Made by a program: the position numbers and the translations under genes. From NCBI GenBank assembly GCA_024811115.1, contig JAKOGH010000831.1:1-28945 (forward strand): 28,945 nt of DNA, read 5' to 3'. Shown here piece by piece: positions 20,101-28,945 of this stretch. Origin of the DNA: Terana coerulea (taxonomy: Eukaryota > Basidiomycota > Agaricomycetes > Polyporales > Phanerochaetaceae). The notes under the pieces were generated by a model. It had not been told where the DNA came from and ran no database searches. It saw only the letters and a program-made list of their open reading frames with translations. Positions within the stretch are counted from its first letter, which is position 1. Each line of letters opens with the position of its first letter.

Positions 20101-21734
20101 CACGGAGGCCGCCGACCGGCGCGTCCGACCTCTACTCCTCGTAATGTACGTGAACTTGAAGCCAATATGGTCAATTCAACGACGCTCCCCTCAGACATAT
20201 CTACATAATTCTTGCTGTTATCTGTCGTTAAGTTGAGCTGGGCTCATTGTTACGAGCACATATGACCAGTATGCTAACAAGCTTTGACCTCCACTCCTCG
20301 CAATGTACCAAACAGATGTTTTATCAGTAGTTCTTTTTTGTTCATATGACCGCTGTTAAGTAGGCTACAACTACATGCTGACGATATAGCTCGAGTAGGC
20401 ACGGCGTGAGACCGTTGTACTGACCGTGACCCCGCTCCATAGCTACGCCGGTAACGACAATGAATATGCTCCGAAGATTAGTCGTGGTAAGGGATTTCGG
20501 AAGCGGCCTTATAACAGAATAGATAGCTCACGTTCCCTTGTTTATAGACTACTCAGTCACGCAACAATGATGACGAATAACGTATATGCCTCGTATACAT
20601 CAGTACGTCATTCTATTGCGCTCGTTTCAAGTACTGATACTAAATGTGCTACAAAGACAGATACTTTTTCTGCACTCGGGCTGACTCGGAGCCTGTGCTC
20701 GTGAGGTGATAAGGCTGTATTGCCAGACTCAAAGTCTTGCGGATGCCTTGTCCACTAGCGGGTATGTCAAACACTTATGTATTACTTTTCATCGTGTTGA
20801 TTTACATGGCATGTGCGTATCTCATTAGTTTGTGTTTATGTCCCCGCGTCGAACCGCGCGACACTGCTACCATCTCGCTGCGGGATGCATGCTGTGCCAT
20901 AACTCTTGGTATACTCGCGTCTGACTCCTGTGTCGCCGGACGTCAGTACTGTGCGTGCAGGGGACTATAAGTAAGTCTTTGCTTGCCTTCTGGTGATGTT
21001 ACTCATGGCCCTCTTCGCTCATAGCCATATTGCCTAACTGGCTCATATGCACTGCGGTTCGATTACGAAAGGGCGCGCCGTCCGCACACTCACGACGACT
21101 GTACTCGCCGCGAATATTCGGCGCATCTGTGCTTGATATGGAGCTTCGTGCGTTGTATTCGCCGATGACTTGTGCGTGTGGCGAGCAACGCGGCGTCCGC
21201 AGGCAAACACGAGCCGAGCGCATCGAGGATGAGGCGAAATTGGCCGTCTGGTGTCCCGTCCGTTTGTCCCGCTCTGAGACGTCGTCGGCGGCCATCGTGC
21301 GTCATTTGCTTGTTCTCTGAGGCCTCGTAGGCTGACAATACATAGGCGCCCGAAGATTCGTTCGCGGCAGTGTCAACGTCCTTTCTGCTGGGGCCTCAGC
21401 TGAGCGCGGCGGCATGCCGCTTGCATCTACTCGGAGAGAGCCTCCCTCGACTCTTCGAGTGGGCTTTGCGGCATGCTACTTACCGAGCCTGCTCATTGGT
21501 GTCGTCGCGCGCCGTGCGGTAGTGCGCGCTCGGCAGCATGCTGCATCATAGAGCCCGCCCTGTCAGGGAGCCGCGACTTCCGCGGCGTGGCGACGCTTGG
21601 CCGTTTCTGTCTCCGTGTATGTCTCTTTTCTCTCGTTCTCGGTGGGTTTCGCTGAGTCTTTACTGTGGGCAGGCGTGCCAGTCGCTGTGCTTCTCTCGAC
21701 CCAACGGCGGAAGCAGCGTGCGCGGGCTTGCCAG
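20101..21734. other. region without recognised gene, further intron-like signals
   Basis: More intron-like segments follow (about 20761-20828 with GTATGT ... CATTAG, and about 20968-21024 with GTAAGT ... TCATAG). A short forward frame 20737-20970 is hydrophobic (VLLFIVLIYMACAYLISLCL), but it overlaps one of these putative introns. Base composition rises to high GC after about 21350. No gene is named. Confidence 0.35.
20127..20308 (+). repeat. 23-bp direct repeat pair
   Basis: GACCT(C/A-type)CTCCTCG-AATGTAC motifs occur at 20127-20149 and 20286-20308 with two differences, 159 bp apart. The surrounding sequence is not clearly duplicated. Confidence 0.6.
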
Positions 21735-22783
21735 TCATTTCTGGCGCACACGCGCATTCGACTCGGTCTCGCGATGTCTGCCATCTCTCTCGTACGGTGC
21801 GTAAATCCTTTCGGTCTCGACCTGTTGTGCCGGTGCGCGCAGTTTGCGTCCAGACCCTTCCCGCTCAGTCACGTCTGCAGTGTCCAATTTAGTACGGAAG
21901 CGGTCAGACGGGGAAACGAGGCTTACCGAGGAAGCCGCGGCACCGTGGCGTCGGGCGTCGTCGACTTGCGCGACTGTTGGACCACCGAGGGCGGCTCGCG
22001 GCGTCGCGGAGTTGGAGCCGACGCCATAGACGTCGTGCATACGCGCCAGAGTGCGCCGCGCCCCGCCGCCGAAAGAACGAGACTTTGGTGTATGGAGTGG
22101 CTGGCGGTCGGGGCCTGGGCGATATGTGCACGAGCCGAATGGGAGGATGGCAGTCAGGCCGCCCGGCCGCTGCCCAGTGCCGGCATGCGCACTGGGCGGC
22201 GTTCGGGTTGGTGCCGGTGTGGTCGTCTGCGCGAGGCTCGCGCCGCGCCCGGTACTCGGCCGTGTGCGGGATGTCGGCGCAGGTGGTCAGATGCCCCGTG
22301 CCGCCAGCGACGGTTGCGGAGCCTAGGACGAGTTGGGCCGTCTGGCGGCGACCGAACAGCGGAGGCAATGGCGCATTCGCCGTCACGGCAAGTGGGAGGC
22401 CCGGAGCGAATGGGCGGTCTGTGTGAGATGACATAAGTCACAGTGGAGGACAAAACATGGAGGCGCGAACGTACCGAATTGGGAGCGGGCCTACCTGCCG
22501 CGCGGCAGACTGGCGAGGTGCTCAGCCGCTCGAGGGTAGCGTGCGCAATCCCCGTGCCCTGGTTACGCGTCAAAGCGTCGGGGCCCGTCGAGTCCTTGTC
22601 CCGGACGGTCGGTGCTCGTGCGCTGGGGTCAGGGTTTAAGTCGACGGCAGAGACATGTCGAGGTGCGCGTGAATAAGCTCGAAACACAGCACGTGCATTC
22701 TTCATCGAATGCGCCGTCGACGTACAAAAGCTCTGGGCCGCCAGAGCCATTGAGCGTGCTGAGGAGGTCGAGAGGTGGAACAT
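21735..22783 (-). CDS. weak hypothetical three-exon gene
   Basis: The product is not recognised. A phase-consistent minus-strand model joins 22783-22495, 22418-21927 and 21874-21735 (306 residues) through introns 22494-22419 (GTAGGC ... ACACAG) and 21926-21875 (GTAAGC, branch-like CTGAC, TGCAG). The first two thirds contain readable stretches such as GTGIAHATLERLSTSP and ATVAGGTGHLTTCAD. The last part of exon 2 is Arg-rich, and a neighbouring frame there looks more protein-like (GVGSNSATPRAALGGPTVAQ). A shift between frames, or chance openness in GC-rich DNA, are both possible. On the opposite strand an open stretch ending at 22856 (VQKLWAARAIERAEEVERW) competes with exon 1. Confidence 0.25.
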
Positions 22784-23245
22784 GCTCCCCGAGGGCAGGG
22801 CGGCACTTGCGGCCGCTGTAGCAGCCGGTGCACCCGATGCTTCTGCGCCATTTTGAACTCAGCACTCGCTCATATTTTAATATGAATCTTGAGGCGTCGG
22901 CGGCGACGGGACGGCTGCGCAGAGTCGAGAGCGAGGGTGTGTCGGTGCGGTGGGATGTTGCTGGTGAGTTGGCGACTTCGGGTTAGCCTACCGCGCGCGG
23001 CACACGACGAGGGCGTGCAAGATTTGAACTGTGAGTGCCAACATGGGATACATGGCGATATGAGACGTCGAATGGGACGGGACACGAGTATGCGGATGGG
23101 GAAGAGAGAGGTGATGGGAGAGCGCAAGGGAGATGCGTGGGCGCCAAGGGCTCGACGCCACAAAGCAGAAGTGCGCCCAGTCTTACCTTCAAGCTTCAAG
23201 CTCAAGTTTGCAGGGACTCTGGCTTCCGCATCGCACCAGCATGAT

Positions 23246-25488
23246 CTATCGCAGTTCTTGCGTGGCCGTACAGTCGAGTAAGTAAACAATGGTGACTGCG
23301 AAACAAATATATTTGTGTTTGTATATACATGCATCAGTCTGTCTACACCTTTCTCCTCCGAGTCCGGATCGCACAACGACTGCGCCACGGTAGCCAACCA
23401 TGACCGTCGCACGCCACGCAAAAAGCCCAGCACGGGCAAGCCACCTTTGGAGGAGACATCCGACACCGTGCCCGCCACGCTCTCGTTGTCCGACGCGTAG
23501 TCCCGCTCCGTCCGCATCCGGAGCTTGAGCAGCTCGTCCCAGAACATCGTCGGGCTCTCGCCCTTGCGCAGGAACTCGCGGATGTGCCGGAGCCACTCCT
23601 TGACGAGCCGGAACTTGGCCTCGCCGAAGCCCGCGCCGGCCGCGCGCCCGTCGGGCGTCACGAACGGCGGCAGGCTCTCGACGTACGCGAGCAGCGCGAC
23701 CTGCGCGATCCAGTAGAACGGCAGCGCGTCGTGCAGGAAGATCGGCTCCTGCGCGTCGCCGTAGTGCGGCGTATCCGGGCTGCCCAGCCACGAGCAGCAC
23801 CACTTGTGCAGCATGAACTGCACCGGCAGGCCCGCCGCCTGCGCGTCCGCCGTCCCCGGTGCTCTCGCGGTGGGGGCAGGGACAGCAGTGACAGACCTGC
23901 CGTCCTTCGTCGTGGGCACCAGAGCTAACTGCGCTTGCAGTGCCTCTTGCTCCTGTTTTGCTTCGTGTTCTGCTTGGAGTGTCTGAAGGCGGACGACAGC
24001 AAGGTACTCGATTAACCGCTTCTTAATTTTGTCCAGACCAAAGTGGTCAGAATCAAGCTGCTCGCGTGCATTCTTCAGGAAGGCGCGGTCACGGAGGGTG
24101 TCCAAAGCTGTCGAAGGGATGGTTGTGGAGGAATTCGGCCATGGTATCGAGACGAGCCATTCGAGCTGCACACAGGTTATGAGCATCGTGCGAGCGCATG
24201 TGAGGAATAAAACGCACGTAGTTTCGGATAACGCCATGCTCAACGCTCCCCTGCGGTATCCGTTTCAGTCGCCTCCATTCCCTCACCGCCATCTTCCTCT
24301 CCTCGCTCTCCTTCGCCATGGCTTCAATCTTGGCCTTCACGTCCGCCATCTCCTCGACTTCAGCTTGGCTGTCATCATCCAACTCCGACGGTGTTCCGGA
24401 CTGATCCTTCTCGTCAGGCATGCCGCCGTGAGGACTTGAGGCAGCGTTTGTGCGGTGAAGGTTGTTGAGTTCGCGTTGGATGGCGGCGAGCTGCTGCCGG
24501 AGGAAGAACTCTTTCTGCTGCTTCGAGACGGACTCGTCTACGGATTGCGCTATGCGCTTGGAGACCTCTGAGATGGAGGACTGTTTGATGAAGATAGAGG
24601 TCGCACGGCGGAGGCGGTCGTCTGGGTCTGCTGCAGACAGAAATTCTGGAATGCAAAGGTCAGTATATGAGCTGAGACGCGAGTAGGGAATAGAGCGGCA
24701 TCTGAAGCTTCCGTGTTATCTGGAGAAGCCTCCTATGCAGTCATAGCTTATCGTGGGACCAGAGAATGTGAATTGACATCGGTGTCGGCTGTCCACCACC
24801 ATGTCATTGCTCCCACCCCGCACTCTGCTGGCAGTGAAAGCGAACCGGAACGAAGCACGAATGAGAAGAGCATAGAGTCGAAAACTCACTCACCCAGCTT
24901 GTCAGCATACTCCCCATTGGTGCTCGAGATGATGACGTCCGCCATCCAAGCAGCGCGGGCGGGCGAGACTTCCTCCACCAGCCCCGCGACTTTGCTGTAG
25001 GAATCCCGCTTCGTCTGCTGAGTGGTGTCCCGCGCAAGCTGGTCGAGAAGCTTCAAGGCTGCGGCTTTGAACTTGACGACCGCTTCTGGCGACGGCAAGC
25101 CGTTAACACCGCTCGGGTACTCGACCTTGCGGTAGGTGATTCCAGAGCTGATGACGAGAGGCTCTGGGAGGTCGGGACCATTGTCCAGAACGCGGATGCG
25201 TGTGATGCCGCTGAGGGACAGCAGGTAATACTGCTTCAGGTTGTTCGTGGCCGGCTTGATAAGTCGTAGTATCCGTGCTGCGGTGCCCCATTGGAAGACG
25301 GAAGCATCGTGGGCGGTCTGTGGGACGGCGGCGACCAAAGGTTGTTCCTCAGACTCGCGCACCAGAGCAAGCAGGGCTTCGCCGACTGACTTGGACACCG
25401 GGAACGTTATTCGACCTGTAGGAATGAGAATAAGCGGGTGCGGAAGGGCGAGGAGGGGCAATGTCGAGCTCGACGCGGCAGAGGACAT
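23246..25488 (-). CDS. chimeric ORF: Lon N-terminal half fused in frame to an unrelated C-terminal tail
   Basis: The start, exon 1 (25488-24894), exon 2 (24645-24218) and the first part of exon 3 (24165 to about 23858) duplicate the complete Lon gene. Exon 1 encodes an identical 198-residue segment of the LON domain. Homology stops just before the Walker A segment, so no ATPase or protease domain remains. The frame continues without a stop into about 170 residues of unrelated sequence (LHDALPFYWIAQVALLAY, LVKEWLRHIREFLRKGESP, MFWDELLKLRMRTERDY) that resemble, by memory only, C-terminal regions of agaricomycete Zn2Cys6-type regulators. A plausible last intron 23348-23296 leads to stop 23248-23246, giving 629 residues; unspliced, the frame runs to 22870. 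It could be a new chimeric gene or a degenerate fragment. Confidence 0.55.
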
Positions 25489-25838
25489 CGTGGTCGCCGG
25501 GAAGATCTTGTAAAGCAGTTGGGAGGCCGAGGCTGCGTGCAGACGCTTATGAAGTCACTAACGTGCCACTAACTGAGCTTAGACCTTGGTTAGTGGAAGC
25601 GGTCGCCGTGGTGACCGTGAGACAGCAACGCGCTTATATGGGTAAGCTTTCGAGCTAGTGTCAATAAGTAAAGGGCCGTTATCACATGCGTTAACCGTTT
25701 CAGGCACGGGTCCGTCTGGGAATGATCTAAGCACGTTTCCTCGATGGGGTCTCATAGTTCCCACGCTTAGCTTGTCCTTCCCCAGCACCGTGGTTTACTG
25801 TTCGAAATACGTTCACGGTCGCAATTCTCTGCTATGAC
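23858..25838 (-). repeat. Lon 5'-half duplication, right copy
   Basis: This is the partner of 10688-12612, in the same orientation. The stretch matching 11352-12334 is nearly identical. The part near the breakpoint (23858-23920) differs at roughly one base in six and has a 3-bp deletion. Upstream of the start there are extra insertions, one of about 12 bp and one of about 30 bp. Confidence 0.93.
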
Positions 25839-26478
25839 CCGTATATTGAACACGTTCACCTCTCATCTGAATGATATGAGCCCGCGCGATAGCGTGCTCT
25901 CTCTAAGAAGCCTACCCAAAATTCGAACCCTTACGGCGCCTTCAATCCGTTGTCTATACCGTCGGACGACCTCAGAGCCTCCCCAGTGTACCGCGTGCTA
26001 GGAGAGCTTGGTGGAGGTTGAAGTGCTCGGGGAGTGCTACGTGTGGGTGTTATATAAACGGGTGGTGAGTTGACCTGTCCGTCTGAGGCATGTTTTTCGC
26101 TGATCTGGAGATTTGTAGGCTGTAAGGTGGTCCGCAACCAAACATGTGCTCTTGCTATGCTCTCTTGGGTCTGAGGACGAGGTTCGCGGCCATCGCCATC
26201 TGTCAAAGACCAATGAGATTTTGCAAGACGTTGTTTGCTGTCCGCCCTCTCACTTGTTCGAGAATAGGCCGAGGGTGCACAGGGTCATATCGGAATGTCA
26301 GCGGACCCCATGCACCGAACTTCCGTCTGAGAGTGCGGAAGCCCTCACCCCTTCGATCAGGGACTCGGCCAACTCCGTCGCAGCACCCCATATAATGCGA
26401 GGTGACGCTGTCTCACCTAACGAATCCTTCGCCGACCACGTCCATCTTACAACACAAAGTCACCACCTTACAACCCTT
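25839..26478. promoter_or_regulatory. upstream region of the F-box gene
   Basis: No gene is recognised in these 640 bp. Two TATA-like boxes are seen, TATATAAAC at 26051-26059 and TATAAT at 26391-26396; the second lies about 83 bp before the chosen start. An in-frame upstream ATG at 26146 would extend the F-box protein, but that sequence has no domain character. Confidence 0.4.
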
Positions 26479-27728
26479 ATGGACGTGGGTGCTTCTTCGT
26501 GCTGAATGTCGGCATTAACTGAGCTTTACTTTTATCTTTCAGGAACTACGAGACGAAATGACTCGACTTCAAGTATCGAGGAGTCAGACAGATAGAAGGC
26601 AGTTACCTGCGGAATTGTTCAGGGACATATTCCAACATGTCACCTCGATGCGGGACCTCTGCAGTCTCAGTGTCGTTTGTCGCAAACTCCAGGGCGAAGC
26701 CGAGCACTTCATCTACCGTTCCATCGAGTCTTCTCGCCGGGCACACACGGAATACCTGTGCGACCTCATCGCGTCTTCACCACATCGTCATTTACTCGTA
26801 CGCTCTTTGCGTATTTCCAACGACGACACCGACTTGCATATCTCCGACGCAAGGGACAAAGACTACTGGGAACGCATCGCTCGCCTTCTCCACGACCTGC
26901 CCCACCTGGAGGAGCTAAAGATCCACGACGACATGGCGGTACCCGCGAAGAACAAGAACGCCTGGGTGTTGTCGCGGTGCACCTTTTCCTTGCAGCACTT
27001 TGACTCAGACTTTGTCTTCGACGAGGACCTCTTGGCTTTCCTGCGCTCGCAACGTTCCCTGCAGCGATTGTACTGGACAGAGAGTTGGTCAGACGACGAG
27101 TCTGTGAAAGCGTTGGACGACATGGACGTCGGACCCGCATCATCCTCTCAGTTGGCGCCATCCGTTTCTCTGCTGAACACCAACAGCCCGCGGTTCGTCT
27201 TGAAGTGCATGCCGAGTGCCACGCTCAGTCATGTGTGGATCTGTGGCCCATGCGCCCACGAGGACGACGGCTGGATGCACTACATCCAGCAATTTACTGA
27301 TGGGGGCGGCGCGACGAGCTTGAAATCTTTACGGATGAACCTACCGTACCGGAAGAGGACGTTGATATCAGTACTCGCGTCCCTCGCCAGGGGGCACCGG
27401 AACTGCGCTCGCTTGGATTCGTCCCTTTCTTCAATGTCACGGTGCGCATATATACACTCGTGCAATCATGGCGTTTACTGACGTGATACAATAGGACAAG
27501 GAGCTCATCGACACTCTCGCACAGTTCAAGCATCTGCGTTGTCTCGTTACCTGGAACGTTATTGGGCGCGACACATCTCGAGCAATTGCTCAGGCTTGCC
27601 CGTCGCTCCGCCTCATTGCATGCCTGCACTATTCTTACTCGCATGAATATGTCGTCCTTCCAGTCAATCCGCTAGGCACTCCCAAGCCTCTCCACGATCC
27701 GGAGTACTTGTTGTGGAAGGATGCTTGA
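26479..27728 (+). CDS. F-box protein (one apparent frameshift)
   Basis: This is a probable substrate-recognition subunit of an SCF ubiquitin ligase. ATG 26479 gives exon 26479-26484, intron 26485-26542 (GTGGGT ... TTTCAG), exon 26543-27441, intron 27442-27494 and exon 27495-27728 (stop TGA). The F-box is at about residues 22-60 (LPAELFRDIFQHV, then LCSLSVVCRKLQGEAEHFIY). The remainder is Leu-rich and LRR-like, as in many agaricomycete F-box proteins. At the five-G run 27390-27394 the frame changes: upstream reads SVLASLARG, downstream the protein-like frame reads APELRSLGFVPFFNVT and continues through the last exon. One base seems missing. In the uncorrected frame the ORF ends at 27481. Start codons at 26395 or 26558 are alternatives. 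Confidence 0.75.
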
Positions 27729-27971
27729 ACGCGGCCGACACGTGGCGTGCAGGCTCCGCGGTACGTGATTGGCTAGATGCTGATCTGATCGGTCACCTTA
27801 TCTTTGATATTCCCTTTATAGCCAGAGATCAGAAATGATCTCACAAGTGCTTCAAACGTCATCGAGTGGACCCCCTTTGGCGACGATGAGCTTTATAACT
27901 TCAGCCAGCTAATCTGCCTACCACTTCACAACGACCTCCACACTCCCAGACGCCTTCAATAGCTAAAACAA
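27729..27971 (+). promoter_or_regulatory. intergenic promoter of mannose-6-phosphate isomerase
   Basis: This 243-bp gap between two forward genes contains an inverted CCAAT box (GATTGGC at about 27767) and TTTATAGCC near 27817. The leader is pyrimidine-rich just before the start codon. Confidence 0.4.
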
Positions 27972-28945
27972 ATGTCTCAGAACATTTTCCGTCTCAAAAG
28001 CCTCTGTCAACCATTATGCCTGGGGCAAGAAAGGCTCAGCTTCACTTGCAGCGCGACTGTCGAGTAATGCGATAGGGCCCGACTTTGGCTTGGAGGAGGA
28101 CAAGCCATACGCTGAGGTGAGTACAGGATCGACTATGTCGAGCTTGTGGTTAAAGGTGTAGGCAGATTTGGATGGGCACACCGAATGGACCAGCTTCCTT
28201 GTTCGACGACCCGAATAAGCCACTACTGGACGTGATCAAGTCGAACCCAAAGCACTACCTCGGCCAGACCCTCCTCGACAAGTGGCCAGGCACCAACCAC
28301 GTTCCCTACCTCTTCAAGATCCTTTCGTTCGACAAGGCACTCGCCCTCCAGGTTCATCCAGACAAGGAGATTGCGCAGGGAGTTGCAGAAGAAGGACCCC
28401 GACAACTTTGTCGACCCGAATCACAAGCCCGAGATTGCCGTCGCCATTGGCGAGCCTTTGGGCGGCGGATCGTGGGGACCGAACGTCGCTTTCACCGGTT
28501 TCGTCGGGTTCCAGCCGCTAGAGCACATCCGGGACTATCTAAACACCGTGCCCGAGCTGAAGAAGGCTATTGGGGACGACAAGCTTGTTGAAGAGTTCGC
28601 GGCGAGCCCATCGAAGGATGGCCTGAAGAAGGTTTATACCGCGCTCCTGAGCCGATCTCAGGATGCAGTCGCACCATGCATACAAGCCCTTGTCGACCGC
28701 CTCCAGCACGACGCCGGCCGCTTCCCGCCAGACATCGTTCGGCTCGTGCAGAAGGTGAACCAGCAGTATCCCGGCGACGTCGGCGTGCTCTCCACCACGT
28801 TCTTCATGAACTTCGTCAAGCTTCGCGCGCGGCGAGTCGATCTATATAGGCGCGGACGAGATCCACGCGTACCTCGAGGGCGACATCATCGAGTGCATGG
28901 CGGTCTCGGACAACGTGCTCAACGTCGCCTTCGTCCCGCCGGAGG
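27972..28945 (+). CDS. mannose-6-phosphate isomerase, type I (partial, three apparent +1 frameshifts)
   Basis: This zinc enzyme interconverts fructose-6-phosphate and mannose-6-phosphate, feeding GDP-mannose for wall and glycosylation. ATG 27972 starts MSQNIFRLK. Intron 28117-28165 splits YAE and [12 protein letters not shown]. Zinc-ligand regions are present: [17 protein letters not shown] and [17 protein letters not shown]. The window ends inside the gene. The family sequence is found in three frames, and a surplus base fits at 27996-27999 (AAAA; after FRLK the frame shifts to [12 protein letters not shown]), at 28378-28380 (GGG; before [12 protein letters not shown]) and at 28822-28823 (TT; before [11 protein letters not shown]). 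Protein sequence between the shifts is well conserved with no stops, so the lesions are recent or are assembly errors. Confidence 0.9.

Noticed and set aside
22870..23245. extension of the chimeric ORF to 22870
   Set aside because: After about 23349 the sequence becomes AT-rich and then Arg/Ser-rich without protein character. A canonical intron leading to stop 23246 is the better model.
25915..25950. reverse-strand GGGTTCGAAT resembling a tRNA B box
   Set aside because: The flanking bases do not pair into a T-stem and no cloverleaf can be drawn.
27972..28945. programmed frameshifting in the isomerase
   Set aside because: Three separate shift sites with unrelated contexts do not fit a known recoding signal. 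Sequence error or decay is simpler.
1..28945. CRISPR arrays, rRNA genes, integrases or reverse transcriptases
   Set aside because: No regularly spaced short repeats with spacers, no rRNA motifs and no transposase or polymerase motifs were found. The window is eukaryotic.

Overview
This window looks like a nuclear segment from a filamentous basidiomycete (Agaricomycetes-type). The evidence is short introns of about 45-60 bp with GTRNGT donors and CTNA-type branch sites, multi-exon housekeeping genes, CT-rich leaders behind TATA boxes, and family-level resemblance of the proteins.

Left part (1-6005). A possible minus-strand gene start lies at 1-381. LSM7 is on the minus strand in four exons (685-1228) and was recovered by splicing. 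It is divergent from importin beta-1/Kap95 (1558-4816, 13 exons, 863 residues, complete). A two-exon ORF with no recognised product follows at 5372-6005.

Middle left (6006-12612). A TATA/CT-rich leader at about 6348-6425 has no clear gene behind it. Next comes an 809-bp foldback element (7180-7988) with terminal inverted repeats of about 204 bp, one mismatch between the arms, and a perfect 9-bp target duplication. A complete peroxisomal Lon protease (9127-12322, minus, six exons, 909 residues, C-terminal SRL) follows.

Middle right (12613-23857). About 11 kb contains no recognisable housekeeping gene. It holds a 42-bp tandem pair, a minisatellite with units of about 140 bp, a 285-bp-spaced duplication carrying GC-rich palindromes, a 51-bp hairpin, a TATA/CT-rich promoter followed by a long series of canonical intron-like segments without a long ORF, and two weakly supported hypothetical genes. 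This block lies between two direct copies of the 5' half of the Lon gene with its promoter (10688-12612 and 23858-25838). The right copy stops just before the Walker A motif and runs in frame into an unrelated protein tail (to 23246), giving a chimeric ORF. About 0.98 kb of the two copies is almost identical, introns included, while the flanks have diverged, which is a gene-conversion signature.

Right end (25839-28945). An F-box protein gene (26479-27728) carries one apparent single-base frameshift. A mannose-6-phosphate isomerase gene (27972 to beyond the window) carries three apparent +1 frameshifts but otherwise well-conserved protein sequence. These are either assembly errors or recent lesions.

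The genes do not form one pathway. Kap95 (nuclear import), LSM7 (mRNA decay and splicing), Lon (peroxisomal proteostasis) and the isomerase (mannose supply for wall and glycosylation) are ordinary housekeeping genes. The novelty lies in the rearranged Lon-flanked block and the foldback element.
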